Assembly (NCBI GenBank): GCA_004794655.1 | Contig: SMMW01000617.1 | Span: 17,636,501 to 17,700,500, forward strand | DNA length: 64,000 nucleotides | Direction of reading: 5' to 3' | Source: Marisa cornuarietis | Taxonomy: Eukaryota > Mollusca > Gastropoda > Architaenioglossa > Ampullariidae | Shown: in pieces, positions 40,504-47,472 of the stretch | Layout of the letters: each line of letters starts with the position of its first letter | Numbering within the stretch: the first letter of the stretch is position 1 | Notes under the pieces: generated by a model | Databases searched by the model: none | What the model was told of the DNA's origin: nothing | The model's input: the letters and a program-made list of their open reading frames with translations, nothing else | Program-made: the position numbers and the translations under genes

Positions 40504-43500
40504 CGCTTCCACATCGTAGCTACGGCTTTAAAACTCCTGTATTATCTTCTTATATGAGAAATGTCAGAGGGAAGATGAATTTTCCAAGAACCGTTAACTT
40601 TGTAATGACTTATTTTAAGAATGAGTTAACCATGACTTTAATTTGAAAACAAAGTAACAATCCTTACATAGTTTTTACTTTGTTTAGAAATATTTTTAGG
40701 TGATAAACTTTCTGCAGTCAAGGTTAACATAAATGTTGGAGACTCAAATTGATATCTCAATATAAAAAAAATATTTAAGAGCTTTATTTTTCCCTGGGCA
40801 CAACATAGGCGTAAGTTGTCATTCAAATGTAAAAACATATCAACAACCATAACAATCAAACAATTGGTAAGTATTTTGCTACATTTCGAAGTTTACTATG
40901 TTGTTAACAAAGAGCCTCTAATGCCATGGTAAACCGTTTCTCCCAATATTCCTGTCACTTTCTTCAACATTTAATAGGATTTGTTTGTTAGTGTTTAACG
41001 CCGTGCCAGCAACTAAGGCTATATCACGGCGATATTTAATAGGAAACGGGATACAATCGATTGTCAGTCGAAGAATGTTACACGATTCCATATATGTTAA
41101 TGGTAGAATAACTCAATATTTACTCATTATCAATACGTGTCGCCGTCGTATCCAGCACTTGCCCCTAAGGATCCTGAGATCAGCTGGGGCTCTAATGCCC
41201 TTTTCACTCTTACTATAAATTTCTCGCACGATGTTAGGTCTGTATAGTATCGTCTTACTGTGGCCGTTATTTTGTCATAGGAACGATAAGCTAGCGGTCC
41301 TTGATGAAAGAAAGGCGCTTTATTGATCAAAATAATAATGTTGTTTGTTGTAATTTCCAGAGAGAACATTATGCCAATATTGCCTAAACCCTCCGCCAGG
41401 AAACAACCACCGAGGAAAAACAAATCCATAGTTTGTGTAGATGGAGGCAATAAGAGTGTAAGCTTTTAGAACTCACCAAAGAGTATGAAGATGAGAGAAC
41501 AATGTGCACAGACAAAAATACGATTTTATTCTGATCAAACAATTCAGAGGATGACGAGAGGCTGACAGCATCGTTAACTTGGAGTAAAGACCATTCAGCA
41601 ACTGGCCTTTGTTCAGCCCTCAGCATTTTGCCACAACGGTGATGACTTAGATGGACAATGAGAAATCTGCGTTTATGAGCTTATGGCGCTGGTCTAAAAC
41701 TGCAGTGCACTTAAAGCACTAGTGGGGTGTAAATTTTTGTTTCTAATGAGTTTCAAAGCAGACCATACTACAACCCTGTGGCTGCCAGTTCCAGATCCCA
41801 CTGATTACAGGATCGCCCCAGGATCGTCCTACCGCTGACTTATCAACCTCGCCCCAACAGAGACCAAGGACGATCTACAACAGTCACATGTCCTCAGTTC
41901 ATCTCAGGGTGGTGCGCACTGAACACGCGTCACTCCGGTTATAGTTGCTGACGAAGGCATAAGGATGCTTCTAGGCTGAGTGTGTAGACATAAATTTCTT
42001 TCTACTGTCTGATCTACTGATGCCTTACCACCCGTTTTCTCCAAGACTGTTGTGTTCGTGTTGTTTTTTTCTTTCTGTGCCATGTATCAGACAGAAGAAA
42101 TTCGGCAAACACTCCTTCTCCAAGACCTTACTCTTGTAATTCTCTTTCCCTTTCTCTTCGGACTGTGTCAAAGTTTGAAGGTTGTAATGTCGGCATTAAG
42201 ACCAGCCTAGAAATAGCTTTCTGAATCAAGCAAGTTCGTTCGTTCACTCTTCAGGTTTTATTCTTCATCTATACACTTCGTTTATGTTTGTCACGGTGTC
42301 ATCCGTTATCTATCGCTTGTGTTCCATTGTTGGCGTTCAGTGTGTTTGTAGTCTTTCATTCACAATACATCGGTTCGTCTCAGGGAAATGCGCTCTACCA
42401 ACTTCTTCTTATTATTAATGTTATTATTGTACAGTTCAGTGCTAGATAATGTTTATTCAGACCTGGACGAAAACAGCCCTCTTAAAATAAACATCACCAT
42501 GAACAGAAAGAATTCAACATCTTGAAGACCTGTTTGTATACACATACCCCTAATTAAATGTGGTCTCAGCTCTTCCATTGGTTAAGCCTTTTACAACGGA
42601 AACGTATCCATGGGAATCCTGACTTCTGCGAACGGAAATATTCATCCAGGGTTTTGGAAATGTTGATTGCACTGAGCCTTACCTAATCATCAGAAAACAA
42701 TTTACATCTAACTACTCCTTTAAGCGTCGTAAACACGCTTGCCCATTGTCGCACTGCTCAGACCCCAGTGTCCCGTGTCCCTTCTACCACTCACTCTATG
42801 GCATCCTACATGTTTCAGGATTAAGACCAGCCCTGTATAATTATGTCATCTAAGATGGCAAGTCGTTTCGATCGAACTGCTCCCTCTTCCCATTCCTTCC
42901 TTATTTATTGCTTCCAGCATTTAGGATCATTTTTCCTTCTAATAATTTTTCAAGCAACTAATCCCATCATTTTTGCTCAGATTTTATTTATTAGGATGTT
43001 TCAAGCTGTTAATGAAAGGATTAATGTGAGGAATAATCCTGGTGAAAAAGAAAGACGAAAAAATAAAAGATAATGAAGACAGAGTTAAAACCGGCAACGT
43101 TTATAAGTTTTTTTAATTTATGAGTTCAAAAGGTTAAGTATAGGCAGTAAAACAGAAAGTGAACGACGGTACATTTCATAAACACTGCTATCGGGTAAAG
43201 AAAATGGCAAATTTTAGTGCAATTCGATATAGAGGGTGGATAAAAGAAAAGAACTGAAGATAAGCAGAAAACGTGTCAGTCACATTTTAAATTTTAATAC
43301 TGTTTAACTTCCCTGACATTCTTCTCTGAAATATTTATTAATTTTCTAGACTCTTAAAAAGACAAATCTTCTAGAAACAGAATATTTATTTTTAGGAAGT
43401 CTGGAAGGAGAAATGTTATTACAAAGGAAATTTGAGATACCAGAGAGTTCATTCTAAATCTTGTTGCCGATGCACTTGTTCGGCTTGTGACGATCCAAGA

Positions 43501-46040
43501 ATTTCACCCCTAACACCGCAATACGGATGCCTCCGTCTGCCCTTCTTAATCATTCTCTGAAGTTCCAAAAACTTCCAAAACAGAGCCGAGGTCCTATTCT
43601 CCATTATCCCGTGAACCATCCATCACGCTTGAGAGCTTCCTTTGAACAATTTAATTTCTTCAAACTAAACGCTTTCCCACGTGGACCATAATGACAACCT
43701 TAATGTCAGGAGACCGAACACATTAAGAATATGGTAGCGATGTCTCCAAGAGAGTGGCAGGTCCACAGGTTGAATTTATTACAATATTTGGCTCTGAATT
43801 TGAGACGCTGGACTAGAAATGTGGTAAATACTAAGTTTTAAGACAACAGTAGACTCGGTGCTGTAATAAAAGTCTAGTGTTGGTCTTTATCAAATGTGTA
43901 CAAAAATAAGTTTGTGCTCCCTGATTTTGCTAAACAGTGGATCATACATTATGCCCACAATGAAGTAAGGAAGATGAACCACCGTAATTTGAACTTGGTG
44001 GATTCAGGTCTGTGTATATGTACATCTACGTGAACAGGAACAAAAATATGAACAAGCGCATAAAAGTGGACACATGATGCCTCTGAACTCATATGTATAA
44101 ATATATATATAAAACGATAACTATCATAAACATTTTTTTGTGTGCATGCAAAAGGGTATCTGTGTGAGTGAGTGGGTGACCCATGAACTATACCATTTCG
44201 AAGAAAAAAAGTCCTCGATGTCGCCATGAAATTTAGCGGTAAAGGGATTTTTTCTGGTTTGACTGCCTCGCCAGAAATCGATCAGCGTCACTGGCTGCAG
44301 TCAAACTCTTTTTAGGGTGAGCAGGAGGACACCCTAGCATAGATATGTCATCGCTATGCCCCCTCATGGTTCAAGGGTTCTGCACATGCTAACCTTAGCT
44401 GATCTGTTCCCGCAAGCCTCGCCTCCACAAAACGAATAGTCCATTTGTTTTATTATTTTCAGTGCCCAGGAATAACTCATACAAGGCTGATCCTCGGACA
44501 AAATAACTAACCCACCGCAGATAACCACATTCCATCCCCGCTGATGTTACCCCATACATAATGCATGGCGACATTTAAGGAGGAAAGATGAGAGAGACCA
44601 GTAATCTCGCCTTATGGAAAAGAAAACACGTCCTGGGGAGACAATCATTTTTGTTACAAAGCTGCTCTGAATGGATAAAGATATTCTTAAATATCTTAAT
44701 GGATGTACTTTTCTTAACGGACAAAAGTTATCTTAAGAAATAAAAGTATTCTTAAATGGATGAAAATATTCTTTTGACAAATATATTCTTAACGGGGCAT
44801 ACGTGCACCCAACCTTTACTTCCGCTTCCTGTTTCTCGTAGTTTCCCTCGTCCTCTCCTTGCGGATAATGTTATGACTATCGGGTAGCATCAACAGTATC
44901 ACAACACCAGTTTTGTGATATAATAGTAAGCAGTTATCTGTCGTTAATCAATCATCTAATCGCATTGACCTACACTTGGATATTTGCACTCGCCTAACAG
45001 GCTTGAGGGAGGCGGCTCTCCACAATTTTTGTATTTTTCTTAGTTTGTTGTGTTTTTAGTGCCCATTGTGTAAGACAGTACTTTCTTCGCTGCGTCGCTT
45101 TCTGCCTGACGCCATAACGCTTTTTTCTGAAGATCTTTAGATCACACAACGACACGAAGGCTTTTCTCTGAACTCACGGCCGTTGAGAGCCAGAACGGGT
45201 CCCGGAGCAGACGACTTGCTAAAACAAGTAGCTGGTAAAGTTCATAGATTCAAGAGTGACAAGAGGCTAAAGACAGACAAAGGGTATGTCAGACAAATCA
45301 GTAACAAATCAGTGTGCTTATTCCGCATCTCAGTTGTCTGATTCTCCACCAGCAAGTAACCTGACGACATCACCTCCCCCCCACTGGCAGAAAACAAGGT
45401 GAAGGTCACTATCAACATCAATGAGTCATCGTCATCAGAAGTGGTCATCGTGCAGGTTGACAGTGTGGCCTATGTCTATCAGCAATATACAGGAATAGCC
45501 AAAGGTCTCACAGATACAACCACACTGCATGTAGCTCCGCACTCGACAACAGGACTGTAGGTGGCTGTTAAGCGGATTGATCTAGAAAACTTAGATCACG
45601 AGTTCTCTTATGTATAGAAAGAAGTATTAACCAAGCAGTTACAATATGAGACTTCTCCCACATTACTGTAGCTTCGTCCATCGCCATGAACTGTGGACAG
45701 TCATGCTTGTCATGGGCTATGGTTCTTGCCGTGACCTGCTGGTCATACACAGGGGTGTGAAGACTACCCATGCTTTTATATCAGCTAGCGGACAGGTGTG
45801 TCTCACTGGCTTCCAGAACTCCACAGTCTATGACTATCCTAGCATACTGCTGATTGCCTCCAGTAGTTCAGTCCGGAAATTCTTGAACAGAATCTGGATA
45901 TTTCTCAGTGATTGTAAAACTAATCTGATGATCTTACTACAAGAATTCTGCTATTTTTCAGTGATTTTAAAACTAACCCCATACACTGTACAGCGCATTG
46001 AGTCGACTCTGGAGATGAAAATTGCGCTATATAAATCTGC

Positions 46041-46073
<33 letters not shown>

Positions 46074-47288
46074 TCTTGATGGAGAATTAACAATTTTACA
46101 GGAGTAATTATCATCAATTTTGCATACCAGAAAAAGGACGTCTGACTAGTGGTCACAGACGAAGAGATAGATGAGAGAAAAGACAAAATAAAGAGATAAA
46201 TGTTACAACGAAAGAGAAGTTTAAGGACCGCAGCGTGAAGAAGCCAGTACAGTCTCCATTGTCACCAAGGACGGTCGCTGCACGTAGAAGCCGCTGTAGG
46301 TTGAAGGGAAGTCTTTGTCTCGTCACGCAGGCCACTTACATTTAGACAATCTTTCCACTCCGTTGCACTCACGTCGGCACGTACACAAGGTTTGCTTCAG
46401 GAAGCTTCTGGTGATCGTCAACAGTCTGGTGATTAACTCACGCGCTCTCGTGTAATTGCCTTTTTTGTCACACGTCCACTGAGTTCATAAAGTTTTGAAC
46501 AACTGACAACCCGCTGGAAGTTTTCAGGCATCACAATTAAAAAATGTTTTATGTTCTCTGGGAAGAATCTTTGACGATCACCTAAAAGTTTTCATCTACG
46601 ATATCATGAGAGCATATTTTAAAAAAATGATTACCAAATTCAAGCTTCATTCTCGAACTAGATGTTTTGACCAGGTCAAATTTAAGTTTAATGCTAGATC
46701 CATAGATGTTTTTGAAAATGTTAAACTCAGGCTTAATGCTAGAATCAGAGTTTTTTTTTTTACTGGGCTTACGTGGGGCTGAATGCTATAGCAACTGAAG
46801 CTTCAGTAAGCCAAGCTCGTGCTGCGAAGGGTAAAGTGTTATTCGCCCAGATTGTGAGAAATAGTATCTTGTTTTTCAGTTCAGTCTTTACTTCAGGACC
46901 TGGGAAAGTAAGCATCGACAGCCATTTGATAAACGATCACATGAAAAGAGATGATGCTGTCATTTTATTCTCTCGAACGTTGATGCTAAGTTCTGGAGGA
47001 GCAGGGATGTGTGTCGTCTGCTCCCACCCGCTGACCTACAGTTTTCGGTTCGAAGGCATAATCCACCCTCCCTCATCCTCCATCGCCACATCCCGCTTTT
47101 TTGTGAGATGTGGAAGATCTTCCGGTGCTGGCTGCAGAGAAAGCGCTGTCAGGACAGAGAGCTGATCTTACCTTGGTCTCATAAATGGCGGACCGCCGGC
47201 CCCTCCGCGCCACTGGGGGGGACGGCTCGTGCTCCCCTTCATTTTCTGAGCCGCTCGTCAGGCTTCCGGAACTGAGACGTCTCGGGGG
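9604..47288 (-). CDS. PLEKHG7: PLEKHG7-like Rho guanine nucleotide exchange factor, 17 exons
   Basis: This is a Dbl-family RhoGEF with a DH domain (about residues 230-430) followed by a PH domain (about 455-610), numbered from the first recognised exon. Such proteins load GTP onto Rho-type GTPases at membranes. The 17 exons, in transcript order, are 47172-47288, 32127-32206, 29775-29867, 21162-21340, 20144-20187, 19530-19628, 16797-16949, 15708-15803, 15374-15475, 14912-15028, 14282-14456, 12768-12883, 12219-12312, 11734-11816, 11274-11412, 10528-10625 and 9604-9813. They total 1995 nt in a single frame with one terminal stop. REAVWELF, GNLDEL, RLQLTDLLVAPMQ and KQPCERLL fit PLEKHG7 better than PLEKHG5. 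PLEKHG5 and PLEKHG6 are the alternatives. Phase 0 at 47288 shows that at least one 5' exon is missing. Confidence 0.85.
10528..10625 (-). CDS. PLEKHG7: RhoGEF exon 16 (PH domain)
   Basis: The acceptor TGTGCAG and donor AAG|GTACAA enclose a segment that reads LKNVLVLVHISRFQQVIGVF and then TLQAISEPAK. This matches the late beta strands of a PH domain. Phase 1 in, phase 0 out. Confidence 0.87.
11060..11265. repeat. Minisatellite, ~57-nt unit, about four copies
   Basis: Four diverged units share (T/C)CCGAAGA, CAAAG(T/C)GAAAAT and ACATTTT at about 57-nt spacing. The array lies in RhoGEF intron 15 and ends about 10 nt before the donor of exon 15. It produces a chance open frame on the plus strand. 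Confidence 0.8.
11274..11412 (-). CDS. PLEKHG7: RhoGEF exon 15 (PH domain)
   Basis: The acceptor TTTTCCAG and donor G|GTAAGT enclose a Gly/Ser-rich loop. It is followed by AAYVVFRQPLPMDRFVIHDI, the PH-domain strand with the PLEKHG-type PLPMDR motif. Phase 0 in, phase 1 out. Confidence 0.88.
11734..11816 (-). CDS. PLEKHG7: RhoGEF exon 14 (PH domain)
   Basis: The acceptor TCTTTCAG and donor AAG|GTAAGG enclose PKPIEVHLFLFDDLLLITKI, the FLF(D/N)D(L/F)LL strand typical of RhoGEF-linked PH domains. Phase 1 in, phase 0 out. Confidence 0.92.
12219..12312 (-). CDS. PLEKHG7: RhoGEF exon 13 (start of PH domain)
   Basis: The acceptor TTTTCAG and donor G|GTAAGC enclose a segment that begins CLKASLSKQPCERLL and ends RQLLHEGPLTLI. 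This is the DH-PH linker and first PH strand of the PLEKHG5/6/7 group. Confidence 0.92.
12768..12883 (-). CDS. PLEKHG7: RhoGEF exon 12 (end of DH domain)
   Basis: The exon encodes QLEDKMKWIKNV, then EIQRQIVWPTVTDLDP, the last DH helix and linker. The acceptor is ACAACAG|AACAG: phase 1 from exon 11 demands the first AG. The donor GAT|GTCAGT is a weak match to consensus. The first part of this exon and its acceptor are repeated in tandem upstream, at 12884-13175. Confidence 0.9.
12884..13175 (-). repeat. Tandem copies of the exon 12 splice acceptor
   Basis: About five units of 56-66 nt each repeat the sense-strand string AACAGCTGGAGGATAAGATG, or close variants of it. That string is the acceptor and first codons of exon 12. 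Unit starts on the plus strand are near 12923, 12989, 13045 and 13103, with a degraded unit near 13159. The spacer carries AC/AG-rich and ATAAACATAACA sequence. A (CT)/(CA) microsatellite at 13183-13220 follows. The copies lie in the intron, 5' of the real exon. Confidence 0.88.
14282..14456 (-). CDS. PLEKHG7: RhoGEF exon 11 (DH domain core)
   Basis: The acceptor TGTGTCCAG and donor C|GTAAGT enclose WCEQDPRCNRLQLTDLLVAP, then MQHCTKLPLLLANI. The LTDLLVAPMQ...LPLLL pattern is the conserved DH helix that forms part of the GTPase contact surface. The usual Thr-Lys-Tyr-Pro is Thr-Lys-Leu-Pro here. Confidence 0.94.
14819..14854. repeat. (AAAT)n microsatellite
   Basis: About nine perfect AAAT units lie in RhoGEF intron 10. 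Confidence 0.9.
14912..15028 (-). CDS. PLEKHG7: RhoGEF exon 10 (DH domain)
   Basis: The acceptor TTTTTTGCAG and donor AGG|GTATGT enclose 39 codons reading FSTHSKDGAVFHTYCINYTN, then ALTYLEKLRQNPEFSEFER. This is the middle DH helices (the YC.NY motif). Phase 0 at both ends. Confidence 0.93.
15374..15475 (-). CDS. PLEKHG7: RhoGEF exon 9 (DH domain)
   Basis: The acceptor TTCCCTTCAAG is followed directly by GTG, and the donor is AGG|GTGAGT. The exon encodes VSYTFCKDFISALLKDMSV and then a stretch ending IKAFQR. Phase 0 at both ends. An acceptor of the form AAG|GTGAGT is unusual because it also resembles a donor. Confidence 0.9.
15708..15803 (-). CDS. PLEKHG7: RhoGEF exon 8 (DH domain)
   Basis: The acceptor AATGTGCAG and donor TAC|GTAAGA enclose AFMEPLKKVQVEGSLMFTEP, then QDIFGNLDELCY. 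The IFGNLDEL motif is typical of DH domains. Confidence 0.93.
15838..15909. repeat. (ATC)n microsatellite
   Basis: More than twenty near-perfect trinucleotide units lie 35 nt upstream, in the sense direction, of the exon 8 acceptor. They give a polyserine open frame on the plus strand that is not a gene. Confidence 0.92.
16797..16949 (-). CDS. PLEKHG7: RhoGEF exon 7 (start of DH domain)
   Basis: The acceptor ATGTTCCAG and donor CAC|GTAAGT enclose IVHWSDLIASSDKQSPPISI. After this comes RKRREAVWELFKSECVFLID, then HLMVLKH. The R..AVWELF.SE pattern is the canonical first DH helix. Confidence 0.94.
18048..18107. repeat. (AG)n/(GT)n compound microsatellite
   Basis: AG, GT and AG tracts follow one another in RhoGEF intron 6. 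Confidence 0.9.
19530..19628 (-). CDS. PLEKHG7: RhoGEF exon 6
   Basis: The acceptor is a long T-run followed by TTTGCAG, and the donor is AAG|GTAGGC. The 33 codons begin MKTRSKENLTKLEDILRRIK and end LAAYK. The segment precedes the DH domain. The ATG here is internal. Confidence 0.88.
19871..19980. repeat. (AC)n microsatellite and C/A-rich tract
   Basis: A perfect AC run at 19871-19909 is followed by imperfect CA/CCC-rich sequence to about 19980. Open frames across it (poly Thr-His or Cys-Val) are artefacts. Confidence 0.9.
20144..20187 (-). CDS. PLEKHG7: RhoGEF exon 5 (44-nt micro-exon)
   Basis: The acceptor ATATTTGCAG and the strong donor CTA|GTAAGT enclose 44 nt encoding DASKKGRQPFSLLKL, with the Asp shared with exon 4. 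Exon 4 ends in phase 1 and exon 6 starts in phase 0, so an exon of length 3n+2 is required between them. This one fits exactly. Confidence 0.82.
21162..21340 (-). CDS. PLEKHG7: RhoGEF exon 4
   Basis: The acceptor CTTTGCAG and donor ACAG|GTGAAC enclose NIAERLRRRRSSVDLAMNIY, then PGDLLVQEHHKKLIKRNTI and a Gly/Pro-rich end. The HKKLIKRNTIADF segment is basic and the region is unusually GC-rich. Phase 2 in, phase 1 out. Confidence 0.87.
21690..21783. repeat. Degenerate CATCAT/GAACATCAT repeat
   Basis: Short ATCATGAAC and ATCATGAGC motifs repeat imperfectly in RhoGEF intron 3. The Met-rich minus-strand open frame over it is an artefact. Confidence 0.75.
21784..29023. other. RhoGEF intron 3, bulk, no exon seen
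   Basis: I see AT-rich intronic DNA with a minisatellite at 26761-26958 and several homopolymer runs. Open frames at 23152-23334 and 27505-27891 lack acceptable splice borders or homology that I recognise. No further exon is needed here, because exons 3 and 4 match in phase. Confidence 0.5.
26761..26958. repeat. Minisatellite, ~50-nt unit, four copies
   Basis: Four diverged units share (A/G)AGT(G/A)(G/A)GTTTAATTC, a TATAATACT-like core and CATTAACAA. The period is about 48-52 nt. Confidence 0.8.
29024..29247. mobile_element. hAT-type MITE with 8-bp target duplication
   Basis: The element spans 29032-29239 (208 bp). It begins CAGAGGTTTTCAAACT and ends AGTTTAAAAACCTCTG, inverted ends of 16 bp with one mismatch. 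It is flanked by perfect 8-bp direct repeats ATCTAGAC at 29024-29031 and 29240-29247. CAGNGGTTNTCAAACT-type ends with 8-bp duplications are the hAT superfamily hallmark. The interior has no transposase and carries a short (TA)n, so it is non-autonomous. Confidence 0.9.
29464..29686. repeat. Minisatellite, ~45-nt unit, about five copies
   Basis: The motif CTTGCCATCAGACTATTGTG recurs with GGAGACTAGGGACAATCA spacers. Copy-to-copy variation and the lack of palindromic repeats exclude a CRISPR array. It lies in RhoGEF intron 3, about 90 nt past exon 3. Confidence 0.88.
29775..29867 (-). CDS. PLEKHG7: RhoGEF exon 3
   Basis: The donor is CAG|GTGAGA. Of several AGs, only the acceptor CACTGACAG at 29868-29870 fits phase 2 from exon 2. 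The exon then encodes RHGVLPTVAAGLWLQ, then KSFSKCRDLQVQLYI. An acceptor at 29822-29824 (GGTTGCAG) has a better local consensus but would break the frame with exon 2. It could serve an alternative transcript. Confidence 0.7.
30517..30560. repeat. GT/GC-rich dinucleotide tract
   Basis: GTGTGT and CGCGCG stretches lie in RhoGEF intron 2. Confidence 0.7.
31735..31985. repeat. Interrupted TG-rich repeat
   Basis: About 250 nt of TGTGTN-type sequence has no strict period. The Thr/His-rich minus-strand open frame across it is an artefact. Confidence 0.85.
32127..32206 (-). CDS. PLEKHG7: RhoGEF exon 2 of the recognised set
   Basis: The acceptor CTTTGTTTCAG and donor AAG|GTAGGT enclose a Ser/Pro/Glu-rich stretch, NCGDVSPTTLSPEHSPSNSC, then DEGEGA. 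It looks disordered. Its place rests on splice sites and phase (0 in, 2 out), not on homology. Confidence 0.7.
33150..33174. repeat. (TA)n microsatellite
   Basis: Perfect TA units in RhoGEF intron 1. Confidence 0.9.
34395..34402 (+). promoter_or_regulatory. Possible TATA box of an intronic plus-strand transcript
   Basis: TTATATAG sits in an otherwise GC-richer block. About 510 nt downstream is a strong donor CTCT|GTAAGTATG at 34911. A short ATG frame at 34853 leads into that donor. There is no homology, and a matching acceptor was not identified. Confidence 0.2.
36472..36547. repeat. Imperfect hairpin with 26-bp arms
   Basis: The left arm at 36472-36497 starts TAAGCAGCTTAGCATCT. The right arm at 36522-36547 is its inverted match with a few mismatches, around a 24-nt loop. 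There is no coding content. Confidence 0.75.
36971..37425. mobile_element. Foldback-type element with repeat-built arms
   Basis: The left arm at 36971-37033 contains four CACTTAATCCCCAGACA-like units ending TTAATCCTCAAAA. The right arm at 37386-37425 is the inverted counterpart with two units. The AT-rich interior of about 350 nt has no ORF. AATGT lies just outside both ends and might be a target duplication. The superfamily is not assigned. Confidence 0.6.
40461..40503. repeat. (GAT)n microsatellite
   Basis: About fourteen perfect GAT units. Confidence 0.92.
40981..41035 (-). mobile_element. SINE body fragment
   Basis: GTGCCAGCAACTAAGGCTAT and the flanking GTGTTTAACGCC resemble the body of the SINEs at 1184-1371 and 5271-5467, without the tRNA head. 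Confidence 0.45.
45286..45898 (+). pseudogene. STRAD: STRAD pseudokinase retropseudogene
   Basis: This is a broken, intronless copy of STRAD, the STE20-related pseudokinase that activates LKB1 with MO25. The recognisable blocks, in order, are GLTDTTTLHVAPHSTTG, VAVKRIDLENLDHEFSYV, HYCSFVHRHELWTVM, MGYGSCRDLL, VIHRGVKTTHAFIS, ASGQVCLTGFQNST and, after a frame change, PEILEQNLD. Breaks are a TAG at 45558-45560, a TAG at 45615-45617, a frameshift near 45645-45651, a deletion at about 45740 removing roughly 35-40 kinase-lobe codons, and a second frameshift near 45872. The last third of the kinase fold is absent. These blocks lie in several exons in animal STRAD genes, so lack of introns implies retrocopying. 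It is antisense to, and within, RhoGEF intron 1. I see no poly(A) tail. Confidence 0.82.
45965..46075 (+). mobile_element. LINE-type 3' end with (TTA)n tail
   Basis: GCGCATTGAGTCGACTC, then GCGCTATATAAATCTGC, then perfect TTA units resemble the 3' ends of L2/CR1-like LINEs and the SINEs that borrow them. No reverse transcriptase is present. It begins within about 70 nt of the end of the STRAD copy. Confidence 0.6.
47172..47288 (-). CDS. PLEKHG7: RhoGEF exon 1 of the recognised set
   Basis: The acceptor CTGTCTTACAG and strong donor AAG|GTAAGA enclose 39 codons. The content is low-complexity and basic/acidic: PPRRLSSGSLTSGSENEGEH, then EPSPPVARRGRRSAIYETK. It is GC-rich compared with its surroundings. 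The acceptor shows that a further 5' exon exists, ending in phase 0. Confidence 0.75.
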
Positions 47289-47296
47289 CTGTAAGA

Positions 47297-47472
47297 CAGA
47301 GACAAGTATAGTGATAAGTATAACTGGACTAGAGGCGAGTAAGATACAAGTATGGTGATAAAATAACTGGACTAGAGGCGAACAAAAGCGAAGTATAGTG
47401 GCGAGTATAACTTAACTAAAGACCAGCAAGAGACAAGTATAGCGATGAGTCAAACTGGACTACAGGCCAGCC
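47297..47472. repeat. Minisatellite, ~44-nt unit, four copies
   Basis: The units share ACAAGTATAGTGATAAGTAT and ACTGGACTAGAGGC. The array begins about 10 nt from the acceptor of RhoGEF exon 1, so it forms the intron end on the sense strand. Confidence 0.85.

Larger units (their letters stand above)
32207..47171. other. RhoGEF intron 1 (about 15 kb)
   Basis: This is the longest gap in the recognised exon set. Besides the elements listed separately, it holds AT-rich DNA and a TATA-plus-donor arrangement on the plus strand at 34395-34910. I found no exon that must lie here, because exons 1 and 2 join in phase 0. Confidence 0.5.
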
